A stretch of DNA of 64,000 nucleotides from Liolophura sinensis (taxonomy: Eukaryota; Mollusca; Polyplacophora; Chitonida; Chitonidae), in NCBI RefSeq assembly GCF_032854445.1, contig NC_088307.1, positions 2,480,001-2,544,000 on the forward strand, in the 5' to 3' direction. A model generated the notes under the pieces. That model worked only from the letters and a program-made list of their open reading frames with translations, did no database searches and was not told the origin of the DNA. A program made the position numbers and the translations under genes. Shown here in pieces: positions 53,801-63,000 of the stretch. Within the stretch, counting starts at the first letter, position 1; each line of letters begins with the position of its first letter.

Positions 53801-56800
53801 ACACGTAGTCACAAGGAAAATATGGGGGAATGTCTGCACTCATGCACGTAGCCACAAGGAAAATATGAGGGAATGTCTGTACTCATACACGTCGTCACAA
53901 GGAAAATATGGGGGAATGTCTGTACTCATACACGTAGTCATAAGGAAAATGTGGGGGAATGTCTGTACTCATACACATAGTCACAAGGAAAATATGACGG
54001 AATGAAGCACAATAACAACATACACAACAAGACAACCTTCCTGTGCTTCACGTGTCACTCTTACCTTGATCTGGGTTCAGTGTACAGTCTGCGCATGTGT
54101 CGTAGTAATAGTTACATCCGCTACCGTCTTTAATTGCGTCACATCCGGGTTCTGATGCTCGACGACCAAAGCCACGCCTTCTGCCTGCATGCATGTTAAT
54201 CACTTGATTTTAACCCTGGGTCGAAAATAGTGCGTCATTTTCTCCAGGAACCAGGATAAAATTCAGTATCAAACTCGAAGGAGCGCGCGGAAACTGATAA
54301 TACTTCCATCGCGAGAGGTCATTTTTTTAAATTTATGTTTAATGTTAAAATAGATAACTAACAAAATCTATTTGTCTGAAACACAGTCCTGTTGTTTCGT
54401 TTTTTTCAGCAGAAATTTTACACTTAAAAAAACTTTTGCAGTACAAGAAAATATCTTATTAATACTGTACGAATTATGCGTGCTAGAATTGCACGTTTTA
54501 ACGGGAGGGGTGTTTTGACAGAACTAAAAAATCTGAAAAACATGTTCCCACACTCACGTCCAAAAATGTGATGAAATTCGATGGATGCCTTTCCCGATTT
54601 CATCCCCGACATGACTGAGACCATGGCCGATCTCTTTCCCTACATGCTCAACCCCGTGACCTATTTCCTCTCCAACATGCACAACCCCGTGACCTATTTC
54701 CTCTCCGACGTGTACGACGCCGTGACCAATTTCTTTTCCGACGTGTTCGACACCGTGACCTATCTCCTTTCCGACATGTTCGAGGCCGTGACCTATTTCT
54801 TTTCCGACATGTTCGAGGCCGTGACCTATTTCCTCTCCGACATGTTCGAGGCCGTGACTTATTTCCTTTCCAACATGTTCGACGCCGTGACCTATTTCCT
54901 TTCCCACGTGCTCGATGCCTTTCTCGACGCCTTTCACAACGGTTTTGCCGACGTTTTCAATTCCCTTCCCGACATTGACGACCGCTTTGCCCATTTCATT
55001 AACAAAAAAAGTGCCCGTTAGAATACTAAAGAGGTTCTTCGTCAAAAACTTCTCCCCCTTGGATAAGATGGCTTCCCATTCCGACGGCTTGCAGGCTTTT
55101 TCTCCTCTGAAAATAAAGCATTGATGAATTTAATTCTGAAAACACCAAATTTGAATAATTTTCGATAAGCGTGTTTGAACATCAAAGGAGATTTAATTGT
55201 AATCTTTGAACAGATATATGATTGAACTGTCTTTTATTTACCAGAACAAAAATCGGTTCTTCCCAACATGCTGTGCTTGAAAATTGAGCTAGTAACTACC
55301 ATTACATACTAGCGATGCTGTTGCCTGCGACTGTTTTATTTCGCGGGGGCCTCCGTGGTTCAGTCGGTTAGCGCGCTAGCGCAGCGTAATGACCCAGGAG
55401 CCTCTCACCAATGCGGTCGCTGTGAGTTCAAGTCCAGCTCATGCTGGCTTCCTCTCCGGCCGTACGTGGGAAGGTCTGCCGACAACCTGCGGATGGTCGT
55501 GGGTTTCCCCGGGCTCTGCCCGGTTTCCACCCACCATAATGCTGGCCGCCGTCGTATAAGTGAAATATTCTTGAGTACGGCGCAAAACACCAATGAAATA
55601 AATAAATAAATATTTTGCGTATTGCACAGTTTTCCTGACAGAAGCCGTGTGCAAAGGAGTTAGACATGAGTATATTCGGGATTTGTACACCTCTTATCTC
55701 TCCGGGTTTTTAATAAGTGACAACCGTGAATAGAGAGAGACAGCTTAAATTATTGCCGTCTACCACACAAGACAGATTATAGATTATTCCTTATCCTTTT
55801 ATACAGAACAACCTGCACCCTTCCTACCTCTTAGGTTCTAGAAATTTTCATATTACTTCGAACTAATTATGTGCTAAGAAATAGCATGCACAAACGTTCA
55901 CATTTCTGTCTAATTTCTGAATACATATAAATTAACACGTAGAACAGTCCTGTGTCCATCAAGGCCACCCCACTTGATGTATTGGGTAAATATTACCGTG
56001 CTAGGAACATGTTATTGATATGAAAAGTAATTAACTGATTTAACACTGACGTATGTCAGAAAATCCCAAAATGTTCGTCTAAGGGTACAAAATCTGTACC
56101 TGTTATCTTACCTCTGTTTACAGGACGTTCCGACACAGGAGTAACATCTGTCTGTCTTGGCCTGAAGGAGGCTGTTACAGGTTTGGTTGACAGGTTCAAA
56201 TGCTGCCTGAGCATCGCTGAAGGTTTTCTGCACCTTTTGGACCTCCGCTGAGATCCAGTTCGTTCCGAAGTCAGCCAGCTCTATGCCCGGGCGGGGGGAT
56301 AGAATGAAGTCATGAAATATTACATACTACAAGATCTGCCTGAAGATTTTATAAAATATGCAGCCTGTGTGTTGATTTTATTTACTCTGCTAATGCTAAT
56401 GGGAAAGTTGGGGACCAGAAGTCAGTGTTTTTTCTTTTTGTTCTTACTCACAAATTTCATCTTTTAGTGTACTTGGCTTATGGTTCTATATAAGGGAATG
56501 TGTGATCAGGTCCAACCTAACGTAAAACCATTCGAGTTTTTTACTACTATGTCGGAATAGTAGTTCCAACCCTTCAACGGAATATGGTAATGTAAACCAA
56601 AGTCACTTAAACCAAGCCGACAACGACGAATGAATGAATAAATACATGGAGTTTAACAAGTTTTCAGTCACGTGACGACGGGAAGTCATTAGGTGTTTAT
56701 ACATATTCCGTGTCTTCTTGTGGCAGTGCGAGTCTATGTCGCCAAAGTAGTGCTGACACTGAGGTACCATGCGGAAGGCTCCAGGCTCACCCCACCCAGT

Positions 56801-57337
56801 CAAATTATTCTGACACCGAACCAACCATTCTTGTTTTCCTTGCTTTAACCTCTCAGTGGCAGCAACAAGTACCATTTTTAAAGTCTTCCGACTTCGACGA
56901 AGACGATGTAGTATAGAAAGAACAGATTGTTTTATCGCAACCTTCAACCAAACAACTTAACTGACAAGCAATAGTAGTGTCACTGATTTTCATTAATTTA
57001 TATTTCTCTTACTTCATTTCCACTTACGTTTTCTATGATATGACAGCGGCCGAGTTAAACGAGGACAGCGGAGTGCCGGAAAGAAAACTACCGCCCTTCT
57101 ACAGACATACTAAAGAAATCTCCTTACTTAAAACCGCACCTAAACAATGGAAGGAGAATATTATCTTAAAATTAGCATGAATTGTTGGGGACAATACGCT
57201 TGTTTGTTTGTTCAGAACGGATACATACGTTGTAAGATTGATCCCGGGATCGGAATCATTTGCTGGGCGGAGGAAGGACCCGGATGTAGCCAATAGGTGA
57301 CGAGGAACAAGGCAATACTGGCAGAAAAGACTCCCAT
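50639..57337 (-). CDS. Clusterin-like secreted protein, gene C (six exons, frame depends on acceptor choice)
   Basis: Exons on the minus strand: 57337-57229, 56280-56112, 55106-54558, 54184 (or 54180)-54065, 51468-51368, 50821-50639. The layout is as in gene B. Signal peptide MGVFSASIALFLVTYWLHPG; cluster 1 CNSLLQAKTDRC, CVGTSC; the longest and most regular 11-residue repeat block (VGKEIGHGVEH, about 11 units); cluster 2 CDAIKDGSGC, CADC; and the C-terminal domain. Exon 3 lacks 11 nt near its end relative to gene B (junction 54580/54581). With the first exon-4 acceptor the frame breaks. With the second, 4 nt on, the loss totals 15 nt and the frame is intact (408 residues). Shared intron sequence shows B and C are recent duplicates. 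Whether C is functional or decaying is unresolved. Confidence 0.8.
51040..51215 (-). mobile_element. SINE family 1, minus orientation
   Basis: tatttatttattttattggc, ccgtactcaagaatatttca and cattatggtgggaggaaacc. It lies in gene C intron 5. Confidence 0.85.
51368..51468 (-). CDS. Gene C exon 5
   Basis: 101 nt, acceptor gtattacag, donor AGT|gtaagg. It encodes DCPGFKAAADNYRASYETQL then LLENVQDWTYKVIS. Confidence 0.87.
51880..54005 (+). repeat. About 42-bp minisatellite in gene C intron 4, about 50 copies
   Basis: The unit is gggggaatgtctgtactcat then acacgtagtcacaaggaaaa tat, with variants (tcgtcacagaaaaatat, tagtcataagg). Higher-order groups of unit variants recur, for example around 52200-52500 and 52500-52800. 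It fills most of the intron between exon 4 (54065) and exon 5 (51468). Confidence 0.94.
54065..54184 (-). CDS. Gene C exon 4 (basic site and cysteine cluster 2)
   Basis: The tandem acceptor gcag|gcag gives starts at 54184 or 54180. Only the 54180 start keeps frame after the shortened exon 3, giving TRRGFGRRASEPGC then DAIKDGSGCNYYYDTCADC. Donor CAAG|gtaaga. Confidence 0.85.
54558..55106 (-). CDS. Gene C exon 3 (11-residue repeats, 11-nt deletion)
   Basis: 549 nt, acceptor tttattttcag, donor GGAC|gtgagt. It opens GEKACKPSEWEAILSKGEKF and runs through regular EHVGKEIGHGV units to SHVGDEIGKGIH. Relative to gene B it lacks the 11 nt corresponding to 42204-42214, changing the end to RISSHFW and the exit phase from 1 to 2. 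Confidence 0.85.
55345..55612 (+). mobile_element. SINE family 1, full length
   Basis: The head gtggttcagtcggttagcgc and gagttcaagtccagctc represent the A and B boxes of a tRNA promoter. Body and tail (attcttgagtacggcgcaaa, aaataaataaata) are complete. It lies in gene C intron 2. Confidence 0.92.
56112..56280 (-). CDS. Gene C exon 2 (cysteine cluster 1)
   Basis: 169 nt, acceptor cgggcatag, donor AACAGAG|gtaag. It encodes LADFGTNWISAEVQKVQKTF then VNQTCNSLLQAKTDRCYSCV and GTSCKQ. Unlike gene B, no junction array follows. Confidence 0.88.
56620..56880 (-). mobile_element. SINE family 2, minus orientation
   Basis: (GAAT)n tail at 56628, cgtgtcttcttgtggcagtg and caaattattctgacaccgaa then ccaaccattcttgtt, homologous to 48030-48395. 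It lies in gene C intron 1. Confidence 0.65.
57229..57337 (-). CDS. Gene C exon 1 (signal peptide)
   Basis: ATG at 57337, 109 nt, donor CAAC|gtatgt. It encodes MGVFSASIALFLVTYWLHPG then PSSAQQMIPIPGSILQ, close to gene B. Confidence 0.88.
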
Positions 57338-57387
57338 GGCTGTATTGTTGATAGGCTCTACTGTTACCGTTGAATGTTTAAGCGGGT

Positions 57388-57429
57388 CCTTTTACATTGT
57401 ATAATATGTGCCGAGAAAGTCGACAGGTG
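57388..57429 (-). promoter_or_regulatory. Gene C core promoter block matching gene B
   Basis: The minus strand has CACCTGTCGACTTTCTC (E-box 57429-57424), then CACATATTATACAATG, then TGTAAAAGG at 57396-57388 in place of gene B's TATAAAAGG. TATATTAT-like sequence just upstream may substitute. Confidence 0.55.
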
Positions 57430-58037
57430 TTGTTTTCTATCAAGACTATGTAGACGTCGTATGCCATAAACTCCGTTCACACTGACCTTCACTTGATCAT
57501 TTCTGACCTCGTGATGGGTAGCTGTTTTCTTTAAATGAATACAGAATCGACGCTGATTGGCCGACAGTGAAGATAGGGTTTCCTGGGTTAAACTTTGCGC
57601 CCTTGGTCACGCTTAAATAAATGTACCATGCCTAAAATTCATCTTAATATTATCTAACATGTCAAATATGGAAATGATTGTGGCTTTTAGTGGATGGCAA
57701 TTAGAAAGGAGTTTTTTGACATTACTACAGGATTACTTAGGATTTACACTATTTGAGTGTATTTTAATCAGCTCTATAAAACTCAAATCCCTGATAGCAA
57801 CAATGCATAACTGCATGTGGTCGTGTGTGTTTGGTTCAATGTATACATTTCAATTATCGACTGCCGACCTGAACATTTCACGTTTTCGAATCGTATTTTC
57901 CGGTTTTGTACTCTACATTTTTCAGTCCATTGAGTTCTGGAGACACAAATTAGGTGTAGTTTGTTATATCTGGTCAGATACAACCACGTCAGTGTGGATT
58001 ACTAGGTAAATAAATACCCTTATCTAAATCCTTGTAG

Positions 58038-58039
58038 TT

Positions 58040-58122
<83 letters not shown>

Positions 58123-58123
58123 C

Positions 58124-58172
<49 letters not shown>

Positions 58173-58432
58173 TGTGTGTGTGCGCGCGCGTGTGCGTGTG
58201 TGCGTGTGTGTTTGCGTGTGTGTGTGTGTGCGTGCGTGCGTGTGTGCGTGTGTATGCGTGTGTGCGTGCGTGTGTGCGAGTGTGTGTGTGCGTGCGTGCG
58301 TGCGTGCGAGTGTGTGTATGAGTGTATGCGTGTGTGTGTGCGCGTGCGTGCGTGTGTGCGTGTGTGTGTGTGCGTGCGTGCGTGTGAGTGCGTGTGCGTG
58401 CGTGCTTGCGTGCGTGTGTGCGTGCGTGTGGT

Positions 58433-58465
<33 letters not shown>

Positions 58466-58492
58466 CGGGTGTGTGTGTGTTTATGTGTGTGT

Positions 58493-58556
<64 letters not shown>

Positions 58557-58620
58557 TGTGTGTGTGTGAGTGTGTGTGAGTGTGCGGGTGTGTGCGGGTG
58601 TGTGTTTGTGTGTGAGCGGA
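58038..58620 (+). repeat. (TG)n/(CA)n microsatellite, about 580 bp, with GC interruptions
   Basis: Pure TG for the first ~80 bp, then TG interrupted by cgtg, gagt and cgcgcgcg steps. Alternating purine-pyrimidine of this length is strongly Z-DNA prone. Open frames on both strands are artefacts. Confidence 0.97.
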
Positions 58621-59865
58621 AGAATTTGCATGCATCAGGTTAGAGTGGACGCCTTACAAGCGAAATATATATATATGCTAAAAACAGCTGTATAGTGTAT
58701 AGTCCTGCAGTTAAAGTGTTTTGTCCATAAATCTGTCATAAAGCAAACCTATCCAGTTCCCAAACAAACCATGGTACATATCAATCACGCATTCAAACAA
58801 TCAGTCATTCAGTGTTCATTCTTAGGACTCGTCCCACTTACTGTAACCTGATACAGAACTTTCATGTGGGAACTTTTATCAGAGTGTCCATAACGAGGCA
58901 GTTGTTGATGTAATCCAACCCCATGGGGCTAAAACCTTGACTGTCTTGTTTTACACTAATATAATGGCTGGTGCGGACACCACTAGAGGCCTTAGTACTC
59001 TAATCTTAAGTGGACGATTTTGATTAAAGGAGATATGTCGTAAAGAACTTAAAAATTCCGACCAAAAGGCCACTATCAGAGGCAAATAAGAGCCATAAAA
59101 TATTACTTTTGGGTCATCCTACCTTCCAGAGAAAGCTTAAAACATCTAGTTAAAGTCGAAAGACCTCTTAAAATCAGGCAAAACGAGAAACTTTATCCTG
59201 GAGAAAATGTTACGTCATTTACATAGTAATTGTGGTTGGGGTCATTCTAACCCAAGCAGTGTGTTGCTAGAGGGATAGGTTTATCTGATGGTGTGAAATA
59301 ATTAGCCCCTGTCAAAGTATCTGATCTTTGAACCAGTAAGGATTATCCGTCTGTAAGGCACACGCATACTGATTGCCAGTGACAAACGTTTTATGCTAGT
59401 TATGTTTTATACAGACAATTGATGTAAGACCCTTGGACTGCGGTCTTTTCTAAGACAGCCTGTTTTGCACAACTGGGGCTAAAGTTTTGAAACAGGCGAA
59501 ATACAATGTATGGCAACCCCATCGGACTTTAATGGCCAGCGTACATGAGATGTGATAGGTGTCTAGTCTGCTGAGTTTGTGTCATTTACTTCGTTACTCT
59601 GGATGGAGACGACGGACCAGGAAAGTATATAAAGGCTTTAAAGGCAGATTCGACACTGGACGCATAAGACATTCTGCGGGATTCTTGTTGGAAACCTACG
59701 GATATGATAAGGACATCCACTGCTTATAGTAGGGCTAAATACTGTCCTGCTTGAAAACTGCGTTTGTGCAAAATCACATTTTTGTTCACATGATTTAATC
59801 ACTTGGTGATTTGTGAGGTACTCATGTGCTGTACACATTGATAGATTTTCATGTGAACGAAAATT

Positions 59866-59889
59866 CCCCCCCCCCCCCCCCAAAAAAAA
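59866..59889 (+). repeat. C16-A8 homopolymer pair just before a start codon
   Basis: Sixteen C then eight A end 2 bp before the ATG at 59892. Confidence 0.9.
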
Positions 59890-59891
59890 GA

Positions 59892-60071
59892 ATGTACACC
59901 AGGCTGTTCCCTTTTCGGCAGACAGCGAAGGTCAAGGTCATTCTGAAGCTGACCTTCGTCTTTTTCTTTTTATTTTTCTGCCTATATAGTTTGTATTGTG
60001 TGATGACGTCATCGTGGATGTTTCCCACCGTCTTTGGTTTGAGAAAACCGGATGCTGTGGCACACCGGGAG
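59892..60071 (+). CDS. Fukutin-like exon 1 (signal anchor)
   Basis: 180 nt, 60 codons, donor GAG|gtaagt, phase 0. Basic N-terminus before a Phe/Leu-rich membrane segment. The ATG is the first in frame after the C16-A8 tract; the frame is open upstream, so an earlier start cannot be excluded. Confidence 0.65.
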
Positions 60072-63000
60072 GTAAGTCAGCCAACTTTTACCTGTTGTCT
60101 CAGCATTATTTGTGGATGATTTGCATTTTATACGTTTATCGCTGTTTTATTCTGAGTATTATAGCAACGTCCCGTGTAGCCTAACCTCTCGCTACATGAT
60201 ATCAGTAATGCTGGAAAGGCCAGTATTCTAGTTCCCTACGACAAGGCAGCAAGTCTTTTTGATAGCTGACTTTATGACAAGAGGAATATACTGTTTCAAT
60301 CTTAATCACAGGCTTCAGTTTTGACACTGTTAATTATTCTTACGTGAACAGCAGTGTATCAAAGTGTCTTGCATGTGACGTGTACAAATCTAGTATGGTA
60401 CCATTTTGTCTTACATCTTACGTCTTGCATGATGAATTCTATTAACGTTCAATAAGGCCACTACGAAGGATATATGGACAGTAGCAATTAAAGGTCTTTA
60501 TTTTTGAATACTGCCAAAATTTACATGTCTATAGAGCAGTCACCAAAAACTATTGACTGCTTCGTTTTACATCACTTCGTTCCAATTTCTTACTTTATAT
60601 ACTTTCTTTCTTCTTTGGGGTTTTTTAAACGTTGTTTTTGAAAATTTGTGGTGCGATTAATAACCTCGGAGTGTCCATTGTGATTTGTGTACGAATGTCT
60701 TTGTACGAGGCCTGGATATGGTATCGAACTCTTGCTACGGAAAGTTTTATTTCTGGTGGTGTGTTTAATGGACCTCCATTGAATGGATCTGTCCAAATGC
60801 TCACATATTTATCGCACGGACCTTACCCGAGAACCATGCTGAAGACACCAGACAAGACGCCCCAGGCAAATGGCATTGCACTTGTTAATGCAAAAGCCTT
60901 GGAGATGAGCTGACCGTGCCGGGATCGAAGCCTGGGCGTTTCGCTTGTAAGGCGTCCACTCTAACCTGATGCATGCAAATTCTTCCGTTCACGTTTAATT
61001 TTAAGTTAATTAAAATAATTCATTTCTTCTCCTTTTCAGTTTCCATCCGCTGTATTTCGTTTTTACCAGAAATGCAGATCCTTAAAACTAAAACTGGTTG
61101 TGATGGATAAAAACATTTTATCTTCATTGGTTGGAGAATATCGTGTGCCGTGGGAAAATGTTACCATGGTTTCGTTCGGCGTTTTCGAAGCTGAGGGGAT
61201 ACAAATGGAAAAGGTAAATACAGATTTACAAATTTGCTTTTCAAATTTTGAATCTCAAGGTTTGTATATTTATATTAATGTCTTTAAATGAAAAACTTCC
61301 GACCTTACTGATGTTTATTGTAAGAGATGTCATGACTGGTTTACTGCAGCTGATGTTTATTGTAAGAGTTATGTCATGACTGGTTTACTGCAGCTGGTGT
61401 GTATTGTAAGAGTTGTGTCATGACTGGTTTACTACAGCTTATGTTTATTGTAAGAGTTTCGTCATGACCGATTTACTGCAGCTGGTGTGTATTGTACGAG
61501 TTACGTCATAACTGGTTTACTGCAGCTGTTTAAAGCAACATTGTTTACTTGTACGATCGACGTATGAAAACCTAAGACAATTTAGCTGTCTTAAAGCTAC
61601 GTCTTCAAGTCGTGGCCCTAATTAAATACAAGGTACAGCTTCCGCGAACCCTTAAACTGAAAAAAGAGACCTCATTCAAGGTCTGTCAACATTTCTTGGA
61701 CTCTCAAAGTTCGATATCATCTTTTTGTTAACATTCTGTTGCTTAGAAAAGATTTGTCGCTGTCTATATACCTATATACTGCATGCTTTAACAGGCGAGG
61801 TCCCATTTCACGCCTCAAAACCTAATCTCGCGTTGCGTGTCGTGTAACAGGGGCGGTAATTCAGAGCAGAAATATTGTTAATATCATGGTTCGTTGCTGG
61901 TTCATAAACAAAACCGCTGGAGCGAGTTCTTTAGAATGTCTTAATGCCCAGTAACGCGTTAATTATTTCCTAATTAACTAGAGCCCTTCGTGGTTCAGTC
62001 GGTTAGCGCGCTAGCGCAGCGTATTGACCCACGAGTCTCTCACCAATGCGGTCGCTGTGAGTTCAAGTCCATGTCATGCTGGCTTCCTCTCCGGCCGTAC
62101 GTGGGAAGGTCTGCCAGCAACCTAGTCGTGGATAGTCGTGGGTTTCCCCCGTGCTGTGCCCGGTTTCCACCCACTATAATGCTGGCCGCCGTCGTATAAG
62201 TGAAATATTCTTGAGCACGGCGTAAAACAACAATCAAATAAATAAATAAATTAAATAACCTAATTAACGATTGGCTCACGGAACAGGCTTCTGTGACGAG
62301 TGGAGGAAAAACTGCGCGTCTGTTTGCTGTCTGTAGCTAACTTTAAGAATCCTCCAACCCTTCTTGCGATCAATTAATCATTTTGTTCTCAACCGCAGGC
62401 TGAACAATCCGGCAAATTCAGGATGCTTGGGTTTACCAATCAGAAACCGACTTTCGGTACTTCCGCACAGAAACACACTTCCTGTTTCCTGTTCCGGTTC
62501 AGGTGGACCACGCTGACAATCAGTGTGATGGTTATCTACAAAAATGACGGATTCTACAGCACTGATGTTTGCGGGGAGGAATCGAGAACTAGGATATACG
62601 GAATCATAATGGATGAGTATGTTGCTTTCATTTAAATCCGGGGTGAGCCTCCATGGTCTGGTGCTTAGTCTCATGGCGCAGCACTATGACCCGCGAGCCT
62701 CTCCCCAATGCCTTCGCCGTGAGTTTAATTCTAGCTCATGCTGTCGCCCATTGCGGTCGTAGGTGGGGAGGTCTATCCAGCAAATTGGTCGTTTGTTTCT
62801 CCCGGGCTCCTCCCATTTTCCTCCCACCATGTTGGCCACTGTCATATAAGTGAAATATTCTTGAGTAAGGCGTAAAACTCCATTCAAAGACATAAAATGA
62901 TGTATATCTACCTAAACTTTTCTACCCTTGAATAATTATTTCAAATTTTGCTCTTAACATTGTATGCAGTAAGGTGGTAGCACATTTCTTATTATCAGCA

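Larger units (their letters stand above)
57338..59891. other. Spacer between gene C and the fukutin-like gene
   Basis: Divergent promoter region: gene C is transcribed leftward and the fukutin-like gene rightward. It contains the TG/CA tract at 58038-58620 and otherwise unique sequence. Confidence 0.55.

Noticed and set aside
51876-54005. Many frames of type MSVLIHVVT / YEYRHSPIF
   Set aside because: All are readings of one ~42-bp intronic array; no splice-site logic and gene C's intron explains the region.
58020-58643. Overlapping ~200-residue frames rich in His-Thr or Cys-Val on both strands
   Set aside because: Products of the TG/CA microsatellite with no start context or splice support.
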